A model generated the notes under the pieces. That model saw nothing but the letters and a program-made list of their open reading frames with translations. It made no database searches and had not been told where the DNA came from. From the NCBI GenBank assembly GCA_002433025.1, contig DJGZ01000082.1:1-17915 (forward strand): 17,915 nt of DNA. Direction: 5' to 3'. The stretch comes from Bacteroidales bacterium UBA5833. GTDB taxonomy: Bacteria > Bacteroidota > Bacteroidia > Bacteroidales > Lentimicrobiaceae. The translations under genes were made by a program, and so were the position numbers. Shown here one piece after another: positions 1 through 7,758 of this stretch (its first letter is position 1; each line of letters begins with the position of its first letter).

Positions 1-430
1 CAAAACAAACTGATTAGTTACAATTATCCATTTTGTTTTTGTTTTCATTTGTCCAAGTGTTTTTTATATACTTTTGACAGTACATAATGTTTGTGATTGA
101 GTTTATTATACCGGCTAACTCCCACATGTGCATTAAAATAATATCAAACCTTTTTAGGTGGATATCTAATAGAATATCCTGAAATCATATTATGATGGTA
201 AGATTTGACGTTAAAAATGGCTCTCATTATATCTTCGTTTTTATATGTTATTTTACAACCCCAATATACGTCATCAATAAATCTGAAGTCAATAGAGAAT
301 AATTAATACAGGCTAATTTGAAATGGTTCTAAATAATGTTTTGATTTTATTACCTTAATCATGCTTATTTTGAGAAAGATAATTATATTTTCACATTACA
401 TGTACAAGATTTTTGAATACTATTGTCCCG

Positions 431-484
431 ATTAGCGTAATATATGGAATAGCATTCCAGATATTGGCGTAAAAAATGGAATAG
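431..484 (+). repeat. 22-bp direct repeat, two copies 32 bp apart, upstream of ATPase gene
   Basis: The copies lie at 431-452 and 463-484 and differ at 3 of 22 positions. Both end in ATGGAATAG. The first copy also makes a small inverted repeat with its flank (TGGAAT-AGC-ATTCCA, 445-459). A 32-bp period is close to three helical turns, so two proteins bound here could face the same side of the DNA. The pair lies about 60-115 bp before the start codon of the first ATPase gene and just upstream of its candidate -7 box. An operator role is inference; the repeat could also be a relic of coding sequence. Confidence 0.45.
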
Positions 485-509
485 AGGGTCGATTTTTCAG
501 ACAATGATG

Positions 510-517
510 TATCTTTG
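510..517 (+). promoter_or_regulatory. Candidate Bacteroidota -7 box (TATCTTTG)
   Basis: TATCTTTG matches the Bacteroidota sigma-ABfr -7 consensus TAnnTTTG exactly. It would place transcription start near 524, about 22 nt before the ATG of the ATPase gene. No clear TTG -33 element is visible at the usual distance, so this is a motif match only. Confidence 0.4.
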
Positions 518-546
518 TAAAAAAAGGAGCTCAAAATATCCGGGAA

Positions 547-1794
547 ATGAAAAACAGAAAAATTGCGGATTTAATTGTTCAACGTCACGCATGGAAAACA
601 GGACGAATCATCATTTTAACCGGAGCACGGCAGACCGGCAAAACCACATTGATAAGACATTTATTTCCCGATTATGAATATATTTCAGTGGATGACCCGA
701 TCATGCGTGAAAGATATTCACAGCTTGCCGCTTCCCAGTGGAATGCACTTTACCCAAATGCTATACTTGATGAAGTTCAAAAGGAGCCGGGTCTGATTGA
801 AAGTATAAAGTCGGTTTATGACCAATGGGAGACACCTAAATACTTCCTTCTGGGGTCAAGCCAGTTATTATTGCTTGAAAAAGTAAAAGAAAGTCTCGCT
901 GGCAGATGTATCATTATTGAGTTTGTCCCGCTGACTTTGCCTGAATTACGCACAAAATCATGGAATGATCCGGTAGAGGATTCCATTTTCCAGAAGATAT
1001 TGATGAATACACAGGAAGGAGAATTTCTGCCCTCATTTCTATTGGATAAAAAAATGGCAGAAAAGCAGATAGCGTGGGAACACTATCTTGAATTTGGGGC
1101 CTACCCGGCTGTTTCGGATGAGGAAATGGGGACAGAAGAAAAACATGTTTGGCTTCAAAACTATGTTCGCACCTATCTTGAGCGTGATATCCGCGATTTG
1201 GCCTCATTCCGCGATTTGGAACCTTTTGTAAAATTACAACGCTATCTTGCTGAAAACACAGCCAGTCTGGTAAACGCCGCGGCGATAGCCAATCAATTGG
1301 GACTAACTTCAAAAACCATTCAACGCTACCTGCGGTATTTTGAATTAAGCTATCAGGCAATTGTTTTGCCAGCCTGGTCAAAAAACCCGGGTAAAAGATT
1401 GACTAAAATGCCCAAGATCCATTATATGGATAATGGAGTTGTGCAGGCTGTGCTTCAAAAAAAGGGCGGCATTACAGGAGGTGAGTTTGAAAGTCTGGTA
1501 ATCGCAGAAATTCATAAGCAAATTGCTACAATCAGCGCTCAGGTGCAAACATATCATTTACGAACGTACGATGGGAAAGAGGTTGATCTTCTGATTGAAA
1601 TGCCGGATCACTACCTTGCATTTGAAATTAAAAAAGCGGATCGCATTACTGCTCATGACGCCAGAAATCTGATGGGGCTGGAAGATCTGCTTAACAAACC
1701 ACTGAAAAAAGCATTTATACTTTCCAATGACCGCGACACAAAGGTTTTTAATGATAAAATAATCGCGATTAGCACAACCATGTTTTTGGGGTAA
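547..1794 (+). CDS. AAA ATPase with DUF4143 domain (AAA_14 family)
   Basis: A protein of 415 residues from the abundant AAA_14/DUF4143 family of P-loop ATPases, whose cellular role is not settled. The N-terminal half carries Walker A GARQTGKT (residues 26-33), Walker B ILDEVQ (73-78), a sensor-like LLGSSQ (101-106) and the family motif LAGR (117-120). A central helical part (about 200-280) includes a winged-helix-like stretch around LTSKTIQRYL. The C-terminal DUF4143 part has D347 and E360-I-K362, the spacing of a PD-(D/E)XK nuclease-like core, so nuclease-type chemistry or DNA binding is possible but unproven. The length is normal and the gene looks intact. It lies 62 bp upstream of the glycosidase-like gene on the same strand, but a shared function is not obvious. 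A second family member lies at 6431-7654. Confidence 0.9.
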   Translation: MKNRKIADLIVQRHAWKTGRIIILTGARQTGKTTLIRHLFPDYEYISVDDPIMRERYSQLAASQWNALYPNAILDEVQKEPGLIESIKSVYDQWETPKYFLLGSSQLLLLEKVKESLAGRCIIIEFVPLTLPELRTKSWNDPVEDSIFQKILMNTQEGEFLPSFLLDKKMAEKQIAWEHYLEFGAYPAVSDEEMGTEEKHVWLQNYVRTYLERDIRDLASFRDLEPFVKLQRYLAENTASLVNAAAIANQLGLTSKTIQRYLRYFELSYQAIVLPAWSKNPGKRLTKMPKIHYMDNGVVQAVLQKKGGITGGEFESLVIAEIHKQIATISAQVQTYHLRTYDGKEVDLLIEMPDHYLAFEIKKADRITAHDARNLMGLEDLLNKPLKKAFILSNDRDTKVFNDKIIAISTTMFLG

Positions 1795-1856
1795 ATCGGA
1801 TCACAATTTTCGATAGAGACCTGCTTAATTTTTTAAGTTTCCGAATACTGAAAAAA

Positions 1857-4325
1857 ATGAAAAACCCATACACTATCTTTCGCTCTTCTTTATTATTTGT
1901 GGTATTTGTGCTTGTTACATTTACACTTTCTGCTCAACCGCTTTTGCTGAAAGTATTGGGAAATGAGAAGGATGGGTTTACTGTGGGTGTTGATCATAGG
2001 GGACAATTACTGTTAACCAACACCGAAGAATTTTCCCTTCAGTTGTTCAACCTTGACCTGAGCACTACCGCAGATTTACCTGGCTGGAAAGGAAAGCTGT
2101 GGGAAGGAAATGAAAACCGTATCACATTAAAAAGAGATTCCTACATTCCTGAATTTGATGCCAACCTTTCGGTGAAGGTTACCTATGAGGTAGTTAATCC
2201 CGGCATCGTGAAAAAGACCGTGGAACTGTTTCAGCCTTCCATGCCGGGCATGTATTATATTTTGCAGCAAACATCCAGACCTGCCGAAAAACCGCAACGT
2301 TATGTCAGTTTTGAATACGATAATTTCCCCGGAGGGTTTGTGCATGAAATCTATCCCGCCGCCGGTTTTATAACCCCAAAAAACGATGTTGTCGGATTTC
2401 TGACCGATGCCGGTTATAAAAATCAGTTTACCCGCAACACCCGTCGCCGTTTCAGCGGAAGAGGCGGAGGATTTGTCGGCATGCGGCGTTTGCCGGATGT
2501 CAATCTGTTTGCCGTTGCTACTCCGGCGGAACAGGCGGAGAATATTCATTTTATCCGGCAAACATTCGGCGAAATGCTCAACCTTGATGCCGGGACGGAA
2601 ACAATGCTGCCGGTAACGGACGAATATCGTAAAGAAGGCAACGCAGAAGTACAGTGGAAAGACGGACTGCTCTCCATTACCGGCCATCCGGGCGGCAGGG
2701 CAGGAGTGGAGTTTATCACACCCTTTGAGGATCAGAAATTGTATACTATTTCCTTTCTCTGCAAAGGCAATACAGGCGTGGCGGTGAAACTTTTCCGGAT
2801 GAAAAACGGCCGGAAAACCACCGAACTGGAATACGGGGTGAAGTACATCGATAACTTTCCGGCCAAGGAGGAGGAATGGACTCAGTTTAAAGGAAGCATT
2901 CTGGTGCCCTATATTGAAAACGACAGCGTTTCCATGTTTATCGGCACGCAATCGGGCAGGGAATGCGAACTTCAGATAAAGGATCTGCAATTTATTGAAC
3001 ATCAGCCACAGCAGGAGGCGTACAATTTGCTGCCTATGGGCGAAAAGGTTGTGAAAATCACCTATGTTTTTGTGGAACCCCGGGAATCGCACCAGCAGTT
3101 TATGATTTCGGCGCAAACGCGTCTTGCTGAAGCAAAAGGTTTTCACGGTTCACAGATGGAGAAAATGTTGTATGCCAATTTCAATATGCTCACCTGGATC
3201 ACCGATACCCGCGACTTTACACCCTTCAACGTTCCCAATATGAATTACGCTCCTGATATGTACAACCGCGATGCTTTCTTTTCGGTTGTATCGACCTATA
3301 ACCGGGAGTTGAACCTTGCCATTTGGGAGCAGTGGGGCAAAACCCAGACGCCTGCGGGAGGCATTGGCACCATTATTACCACGCTGATGGGTTCGGTGGA
3401 AGCAAAGGACAACGAAGCCACCATTCATTGGCTTATCTGGGCCATGCTGAATAAGCGAAGGTTCGGGGCTGAGCTTCCACACGAAAAAATTCAAAAAGCG
3501 GTTGATTATGTTTTGAATGAATTTGATGCCGACCGGGACGGGAAATGTTTCGCGCGGTTTCCAATGAGTCAGATCGACATCATTGATTTTGATCCCAAAA
3601 CCGACCAGCTTGCCGTTAACCAGGGAATGCTGGCCATTGCCCTGAGAACGATTCAGGAGCTGGGATTTGATGTACCGGATGAACATATCCGCAAAGCCGA
3701 AGAGGAGTACCGGAACTTTTACGATCCGGAGCGCAGGCACCTGATGTTTGACCGTGAATTTCCGGATATAATTTCCCTGACGGATCTTGAACCCGAGTTT
3801 TTCTCACTCTGGCTTTTCAACAGGCCCATACTTACGGATGAAATGGTTCAGAACCACCTGGAACAGATGCCGGTGCTGAACAAAGTACCGCAGTCGCCGT
3901 ATCCCGAATACGGAACCACGGCCCCTATTCTTATCAGGAAAACCAGGGATAATAAAGGCTATGCATTTCTTTCAGGCGATTATCAGCCTTTCGGGAAGTT
4001 TGGTGAAGAAAACTACAGCGACGGCTCGAGCGACGGATATTATTACAACGGCGGTAGCTGGTTCAGGGCTGAATACTGTGCTTACGTTGCCGGTCTGAAA
4101 CATGGCTGGGAGCCTGCCATTAAAAGAATGGAAAACAGAGTATGGGCAGAAGTATATCTGCATCCCGGGTGGCCTTTCAGCAAGGAATTTATTCCAACAA
4201 AATATGCAACTACCGATAGCTGGTGGCCATCCACAAGGGGCTTGTGCTGGAATGTATTTATGCTGATGGCGAATGAAGTGGCCGGGTTGAGAAGTCCGGA
4301 GATGGATCCGGATTTTGTAAAATAA
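1857..4325 (+). CDS. Secreted six-hairpin glycosidase-like protein
   Basis: An exported protein of 822 residues. The first 26 residues form a classical signal peptide (basic start, a hydrophobic run with LLFVVFVLV, then LSA before Q27), with no lipobox. Residues about 27-250 are beta-rich. About 260-385 resemble a jelly-roll carbohydrate-binding module (ITGHPGGRAGVEF, then a stretch ending LQIKDLQFIE). About 430-800 look like an (alpha/alpha)6 toroid of the six-hairpin glycosidase superfamily, with PDMYNRDAFFS near 462, TQTPAGGIGTIITT near 497, DGYYYNGGSWFRAEY near 725 and a Trp-rich end. The exact GH family and catalytic residues could not be assigned, so polysaccharide breakdown in the periplasm is inference. 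Two decayed copies of the last ~30 codons lie downstream at 5608-5673 and 6153-6239, so the gene once had relatives here. Confidence 0.7.
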   Translation: MKNPYTIFRSSLLFVVFVLVTFTLSAQPLLLKVLGNEKDGFTVGVDHRGQLLLTNTEEFSLQLFNLDLSTTADLPGWKGKLWEGNENRITLKRDSYIPEFDANLSVKVTYEVVNPGIVKKTVELFQPSMPGMYYILQQTSRPAEKPQRYVSFEYDNFPGGFVHEIYPAAGFITPKNDVVGFLTDAGYKNQFTRNTRRRFSGRGGGFVGMRRLPDVNLFAVATPAEQAENIHFIRQTFGEMLNLDAGTETMLPVTDEYRKEGNAEVQWKDGLLSITGHPGGRAGVEFITPFEDQKLYTISFLCKGNTGVAVKLFRMKNGRKTTELEYGVKYIDNFPAKEEEWTQFKGSILVPYIENDSVSMFIGTQSGRECELQIKDLQFIEHQPQQEAYNLLPMGEKVVKITYVFVEPRESHQQFMISAQTRLAEAKGFHGSQMEKMLYANFNMLTWITDTRDFTPFNVPNMNYAPDMYNRDAFFSVVSTYNRELNLAIWEQWGKTQTPAGGIGTIITTLMGSVEAKDNEATIHWLIWAMLNKRRFGAELPHEKIQKAVDYVLNEFDADRDGKCFARFPMSQIDIIDFDPKTDQLAVNQGMLAIALRTIQELGFDVPDEHIRKAEEEYRNFYDPERRHLMFDREFPDIISLTDLEPEFFSLWLFNRPILTDEMVQNHLEQMPVLNKVPQSPYPEYGTTAPILIRKTRDNKGYAFLSGDYQPFGKFGEENYSDGSSDGYYYNGGSWFRAEYCAYVAGLKHGWEPAIKRMENRVWAEVYLHPGWPFSKEFIPTKYATTDSWWPSTRGLCWNVFMLMANEVAGLRSPEMDPDFVK

Positions 4326-4377
4326 AGTACTTTTCACTAATTTTTTTAAGAAAGTGTGACTATTGATATCATATTTT

Positions 4378-4385
4378 TAAGTTTG
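4378..4385 (+). promoter_or_regulatory. Candidate Bacteroidota -7 box (TAAGTTTG)
   Basis: TAAGTTTG fits the TAnnTTTG consensus exactly. It lies 44 nt before the ATG of the 125-residue hypothetical gene. A TTG at 4363-4365 is closer than the usual -33 spacing, so support rests on the -7 match alone. Confidence 0.4.
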
Positions 4386-4429
4386 CAAAAAAGTTTTACC
4401 ACTAGAATAGACGATAAAAGCTAGAGATT

Positions 4430-4807
4430 ATGAAATTATCTATAATTTCAGTAAACCAAAGCGAACAATATGAAAAATATTCAGCAACGATTAATCGAAC
4501 ATATATAATCGTTTATATGGATAAAAATATTTCAAAAGGAGGCCATATACTGCAACCGGAAGCTAGAGACTTTTATACTTTTATTTCGAACAAAGATTTT
4601 GAGTTGCTTTATTCTGAAGGTATAAATATTCAATTGAAATTAATTGAAAAAGGGAGAATCTTTTACGCCAAAGTTGGCTTTCTTAATCGAATGAAATTAT
4701 ATTTCTTTCATAAGCGATTATGGATTCAAAAAGAAGAAAATATTAGATGGTTATTGAATATGATTATTGTCACAATCGCCACATATGCTGCGTTTAAACA
4801 TAGATAA
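4430..4807 (+). CDS. Hypothetical protein with C-terminal membrane segment
   Basis: A protein of 125 residues with no recognised family. The body is rich in Lys, Ile, Tyr and Phe with alternating hydrophobic strands. Residues about 107-122 (WLLNMIIVTIATYAAF) could span the membrane, leaving a short basic tail (KHR), which suggests a tail-anchored topology. It is AT-rich, unlike the neighbouring glycosidase-like gene, which points to a different origin. It is preceded by a good TAnnTTTG box and converges with the 4817-5269 gene, the two stops being only 9 bp apart. It is probably a real gene given the promoter match and open length in AT-rich DNA, but its function is unknown. Confidence 0.55.
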   Translation: MKLSIISVNQSEQYEKYSATINRTYIIVYMDKNISKGGHILQPEARDFYTFISNKDFELLYSEGINIQLKLIEKGRIFYAKVGFLNRMKLYFFHKRLWIQKEENIRWLLNMIIVTIATYAAFKHR

Positions 4808-4816
4808 AATTATATT

Positions 4817-5269
4817 TTATGATTGCGTATTGGTTTTTCTCAGCCATTTTAGAGAAGATTCCTTGATTAATCTCTCTATTGCATTTGGATCAATTTTTAA
4901 CGTGTCCCGATTTTCTGTAACAAAATGCTTGAATAGATCAAACATTTCACGATCAAAAAGAGAGTATATAATATCTTTGTATTTGAAACCTGATCTAATG
5001 TCTATTAAGTGTTTTTTGAAGAATTCTTTTCTGACTTTAATACCAATAATTTCATCTACGGAATTGGAAAATTCTTCAATAGTATTAAACAAATACACCA
5101 CTTTGTGTACTTTTTGAATAATTTCCTCCGAACCATATGTCATTACTCTAATAAGATTTTTTGACTTATCGTAATAATGTACTTGTTCATTTACCACTTC
5201 TTTATTTGCCATAGCTGCATTAAATACATCAAGAAGTAGTTGATCAGAAAAATCTATGGGTTCATTCAT
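4817..5269 (-). CDS. Hypothetical protein, 150 residues
   Basis: A mainly helical, charged protein with no signal peptide or membrane segment, so probably cytoplasmic. No family was recognised. Visible features are an acidic N-terminus (MNEPIDFSDQLLLDVF), a middle rich in Ile and Val (about 50-80), and a Lys/Arg-rich C-terminal third ending in SLKWLRKTNTQS. Base composition is as AT-rich as that of its convergent neighbour at 4430-4807, and the two may have arrived together. A TACTTTTG box on this strand (5303-5310) lies 33 nt upstream of the ATG, supporting expression. A small two-gene unit is possible, but convergent orientation argues against simple co-transcription. Confidence 0.55.
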   Translation of the reverse strand: MNEPIDFSDQLLLDVFNAAMANKEVVNEQVHYYDKSKNLIRVMTYGSEEIIQKVHKVVYLFNTIEEFSNSVDEIIGIKVRKEFFKKHLIDIRSGFKYKDIIYSLFDREMFDLFKHFVTENRDTLKIDPNAIERLIKESSLKWLRKTNTQS

Positions 5270-5302
5270 TTTGTGTCTTATTTATTCATGAATATAATAT
5301 TT

Positions 5303-5310
5303 CAAAAGTA
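5303..5310 (-). promoter_or_regulatory. Candidate Bacteroidota -7 box, minus strand (TACTTTTG)
   Basis: Read on the minus strand this is TACTTTTG, an exact TAnnTTTG match 33 nt upstream of the ATG at 5269. No -33 TTG was found at the usual distance, so it is a motif match only. Confidence 0.4.
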
Positions 5311-5607
5311 TCAGAGAAGCCTTATGAAAATGACGAATTTCCATAATTATGAAGTCAATTATTTTTACACTATATTACATTACCTATTGTTTTATCATTG
5401 ATTCTTAATAAATTAACAATAAGAATAATGTAGGAATTTCTTGAAGAGAATCTGTGAATTGAAGCAAAGGTAGTTAGAAATTCTCAACATTTGTACAATT
5501 ATTGATTTGTTTTCTTTAATCAAGATTTTTTGGATTCCGTACTAAGAAATTTTTTATGCAAGAGCAGAATTATTAATTTGATTCCGGAGTATTTGAAGGC
5601 TCAACTC

Positions 5608-5673
5608 CCTCATGGCTCTTGCTGGAATATTCTTATCATAATGGTCAATGAGTTGGCTGTAGTGCTTTTAGAA
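5608..5673 (+). pseudogene. Relic 1 of the glycosidase-like gene 3' end
   Basis: The frame starting at 5608 reads PHGSCWNILIIMVNELAVVL, which lines up with STRGLCWNVFMLMANEVAGL near the C-terminus of the 822-residue protein. Identity is clear at G-x-CWN and NE-x-A, and at DNA level the shared run TGCTGGAAT anchors the match. No upstream part of the gene was recognised and the frame does not end where the parent does, so only a fragment remains. It is more diverged than relic 2. Confidence 0.7.
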
Positions 5674-6152
5674 AAAAAATCGCTTTGCTTTATGTCTTAA
5701 AAGCGATACGTCTGCGTGAACAGGTTAAAAGGAACTCGTATCGTTTCCCTGAATGATTTATGATTCAACTCTATGAAAAAAGTGAAGTTCAATTATTAGT
5801 ATCACAAAATGCGATACCATCAAAACAAAATTTGGGAGCTTTCCTTCCTTTTGCATTTACTTAACAATGGGATTTAATTCTTGCCAATATTCTGAATAGC
5901 AGAAGGGATATACAATTGATTGTGTGCATAATAGAGGTGTTTTTTAAATTCGTGAATTCTTGTTAGCCCAGGAGGATAATCTTCTAAAGTGGGAAATTTT
6001 CGAGTAATAAATTGTTTTGAACAGTGGTGATATTCATATGCTGATTATTGTTGTTAAAGAGTTGTTGATCAATATTTCATAATAAGAAAGAGTTTTGGAT
6101 ATAAACGAAAGATGAAGACATAGAAGCCTTATATGCGTTATTGTAAACATTT

Positions 6153-6239
6153 CTGAGGCTTTACTGAAATGGTTCTATGCTGATGACGAATGAATTAGCC
6201 AGATTGCAAAGTTCTGAGGTGGATCCGGATTTTAGATGA
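6153..6239 (+). pseudogene. Relic 2 of the glycosidase-like gene 3' end
   Basis: The frame from 6168 reads NGSMLMTNELARLQSSEVDP then DFR and a stop, matching NVFMLMANEVAGLRSPEMDP then DFVK and a stop in the 822-residue protein. The DNA run GTGGATCCGGATTTT versus ATGGATCCGGATTTT makes the match unmistakable. The Trp codon before NGS has become TGA, so the copy is dead. A GGTTGAGG repeat begins at its stop codon. Confidence 0.85.
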
Positions 6240-6264
6240 GGTTGAGGCTAAGGACAAGGTTGAG
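6239..6264. repeat. GGTTGAGG-type dispersed repeat, copy 1 (family D)
   Basis: The stretch starting AGGTTGAGGCTAAGG shares 14 of its first 15 bases with the start of the repeat at 8452-8484, which lies between the two CoA-transferase subunit genes. The motif is a loose hexamer-like array of GGTTGA and GGTTAA units. It begins exactly at the stop codon of relic 2. Confidence 0.6.
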
Positions 6265-6270
6265 TATTAG

Positions 6271-6312
6271 TTTATATTACTAATGTAAGCTATTATATAT
6301 TATTAATGTAAA
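6271..6312. promoter_or_regulatory. Upstream pair of 19-bp palindromes
   Basis: Two imperfect palindromes of the form TTTATATTA-n-TAATATAAA lie at 6271-6289 (two arm mismatches) and 6294-6312 (left-arm and right-arm deviations of one base each). Their starts are 23 bp apart, with a 4-bp gap. The same motif and spacing recur at 6373-6414. Binding sites for a dimeric regulator are a reasonable inference. Confidence 0.5.
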
Positions 6313-6372
6313 ACATTTAAATTCAGCTATATAAGTAATAATAATAGTTCATCCCTGCTTTCTTTTAAAAAG

Positions 6373-6414
6373 TTTATATTACTAACATAAATTAGTTTAT
6401 ATTTGTAATATATA
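6373..6414. promoter_or_regulatory. Promoter-proximal pair of 19-bp palindromes (candidate operator)
   Basis: Two further copies lie at 6373-6391 (TTTATATTA-C-TAACATAAA, one arm mismatch) and 6396-6414. Start-to-start spacing is again 23 bp, about two helical turns. The second copy overlaps the candidate -7 box at 6398-6405 and the first covers where a -33 element would be, so a bound protein would block the promoter of the ATPase gene. Repression, possibly autoregulation, is inference. Confidence 0.5.
6398..6405 (+). promoter_or_regulatory. Candidate Bacteroidota -7 box (TATATTTG)
   Basis: TATATTTG matches TAnnTTTG exactly and would set transcription start near 6412, about 19 nt before the ATG at 6431. 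It is embedded in the last of the four palindromes. No clear -33 TTG is visible. Confidence 0.45.
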
Positions 6415-6430
6415 AAAATAAGAATGCCCT

Positions 6431-7654
6431 ATGATATTAAAACAGGACATCGCGCGTGCGATTGAAGCACAAAAAGGGCTATTGACCCGGCAAGAAGGGA
6501 TAATCGGCCGCGAACTGATAAAAGATTTTAAACCAACCGGCAATTACATCGAAGTAATATCCGGAATCAGGCGATGCGGTAAAAGCACTTTGATGAAAGA
6601 AATCATTAAGCGGCAATATTCAAACTTTGCTTACTTCAACTTCGAGGATTCACGTGTTTATGGGTTTGAAGTCGGCGATTTTGACAGATTGGATGAATTA
6701 TTCGGCACTGGGGTTGAAGCCTATTTTTTTGACGAGATTCAGAATGTTGCGGGGTGGGAGGTTTTCGTGAGACAATTGAATGAGCGGAAATCAAAAGTCT
6801 ATATTACAGGATCAAATGCTGCAATGCTTAGCAAAGAACTTGGTACACGGCTCACCGGCAGATATTTACGATATGAGCTCTTTCCATTTTCTTACAAGGA
6901 ATTCCTCACTTTTCATAAGCTTGAGAACAACGCTGATTCTTTCAGCCGGTTCTTAAATTCAGGAGGCTTTCCTGAATATCAGGGTACCCGGAATCCGGAA
7001 ATTTTACAGAACCTCCTCAGGGATATTGTTTTAAGGGATATTGCAGTGCGCTATGGAATAAGAAATACAGATAGCCTGATGAATATTGCCCTGTATATGA
7101 TCTCAAATATCGGGAAAGAGTTTTCATTTAACAATCTGAGAAAATTGTTTTCGGTAGGTTCTGCCAATTCCATTTCCGATTATTTGTCCTGGCTTGGAGA
7201 TACTTATTTACTGTATTATCTTCCCCGTTTCAGTTGGTCGGCCAAAAGCACAGCCATTAACCCCCGCAAGGTTTATGCTGTTGATAGTGGGTTGGTTTGT
7301 GCCAACAGTCTGAGTTTCAGTGAGGACCGGGGCCGGCTGCTCGAAAATATAGTTTTCATGCATCTGCGCCGGCAAAATCAGCCGCTTTATTATTTCCGCG
7401 AAAACCGGGAATGCGATTTTATAGTTTTCAGGGATAAAAATTGTTCAATGGTGATACAGGTTTGTGAAACCTTAAGCAATGATAACCTCAATCGCGAAAC
7501 CGAAGGACTGGAAGAAGCCATGAGATTTTTCGGTTTAAAAGAAGGATATATAATTACCCGGGAACAAAAGGATTTATTCAGGAGAAACCAGCTTATGATC
7601 CATGTATTGCCGGCAAACGAATTTCTGATAAATTCCGTTACGGATTATCTATAG
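6431..7654 (+). CDS. AAA ATPase with DUF4143 domain (AAA_14 family), second copy
   Basis: A protein of 407 residues of the same broad family as the gene at 547-1794, but clearly a different subgroup. Walker A is GIRRCGKS (45-52), Walker B FFDEIQ (99-104), followed by ITGSNA (125-130) and LTGR (141-144). The middle contains a winged-helix-like segment (GSANSISDYLSWL). In the C-terminal DUF4143 part the nuclease-like acidic pair reads ECDF (D329) and then IQVCETL, with Gln343 where the other copy has Glu360, a variant common in this subgroup. If the fold is nuclease-like, this copy may be inactive as a nuclease. The gene is intact and preceded by an array of palindromes overlapping its promoter. 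It converges with the leucine cluster. The cellular role is unknown. Confidence 0.9.
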   Translation: MILKQDIARAIEAQKGLLTRQEGIIGRELIKDFKPTGNYIEVISGIRRCGKSTLMKEIIKRQYSNFAYFNFEDSRVYGFEVGDFDRLDELFGTGVEAYFFDEIQNVAGWEVFVRQLNERKSKVYITGSNAAMLSKELGTRLTGRYLRYELFPFSYKEFLTFHKLENNADSFSRFLNSGGFPEYQGTRNPEILQNLLRDIVLRDIAVRYGIRNTDSLMNIALYMISNIGKEFSFNNLRKLFSVGSANSISDYLSWLGDTYLLYYLPRFSWSAKSTAINPRKVYAVDSGLVCANSLSFSEDRGRLLENIVFMHLRRQNQPLYYFRENRECDFIVFRDKNCSMVIQVCETLSNDNLNRETEGLEEAMRFFGLKEGYIITREQKDLFRRNQLMIHVLPANEFLINSVTDYL

Positions 7655-7677
7655 GGCAGGAGATCAAATTATTATGA

Positions 7678-7691
7678 CTTTTCCGGAAAAG
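7678..7691. repeat. 14-bp perfect palindrome between convergent genes
   Basis: CTTTTCCGGAAAAG sits 23 bp past the stop of the ATPase gene and 67 bp past the stop of the minus-strand CoA-transferase B gene. It has no separate loop and no T-tract, so it is not a standard intrinsic terminator, though its place between convergent stops fits a transcription boundary. Confidence 0.3.
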
Positions 7692-7758
7692 CCGGGAGGA
7701 GTTACTTGCCCAAACAGGGTGTTACGAACATGCTGGATGATCCTTACATCAACATCTT

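Larger units (their letters stand above)
1..546. other. AT-rich gene-free region
   Basis: No reading frame with convincing protein character was found on either strand. The stretch is strongly AT-rich compared with the leucine cluster at the right of the window. It holds a short perfect inverted repeat at 184-196 (ATCATA-T-TATGAT), a 22-bp direct repeat at 431-484 and a likely promoter box at 510-517, the latter two listed separately. It may be decayed accessory DNA or the 3' side of a gene lying outside the window. Confidence 0.6.
5270..6430. other. AT-rich gene-free stretch with gene relics and repeats
   Basis: About 1.16 kb with no intact gene on either strand. It holds two decayed copies of the 3' end of the glycosidase-like gene (5608-5673 and 6153-6239), a GGTTGAGG-type repeat (6239-6264), two pairs of 19-bp palindromes and a promoter box leading into the second ATPase gene. 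The remaining sequence, especially 5674-6152, shows short broken frames but nothing that could be assigned. The pattern suits a graveyard of former accessory genes. Confidence 0.65.

Noticed and set aside
2127..3146. Large minus-strand frames opposite the glycosidase-like gene
   Set aside because: These are antisense shadows, with Phe/His/Lys-rich sequence and no family features. The plus-strand gene has a signal peptide and coherent domains.
7685..7756. Minus-strand frame downstream of scoB reading DVDVRIIQHVRNTLFG
   Set aside because: It looked faintly like an integrase tail, but no start codon, conserved Arg-His-Tyr pattern or continuation was found.
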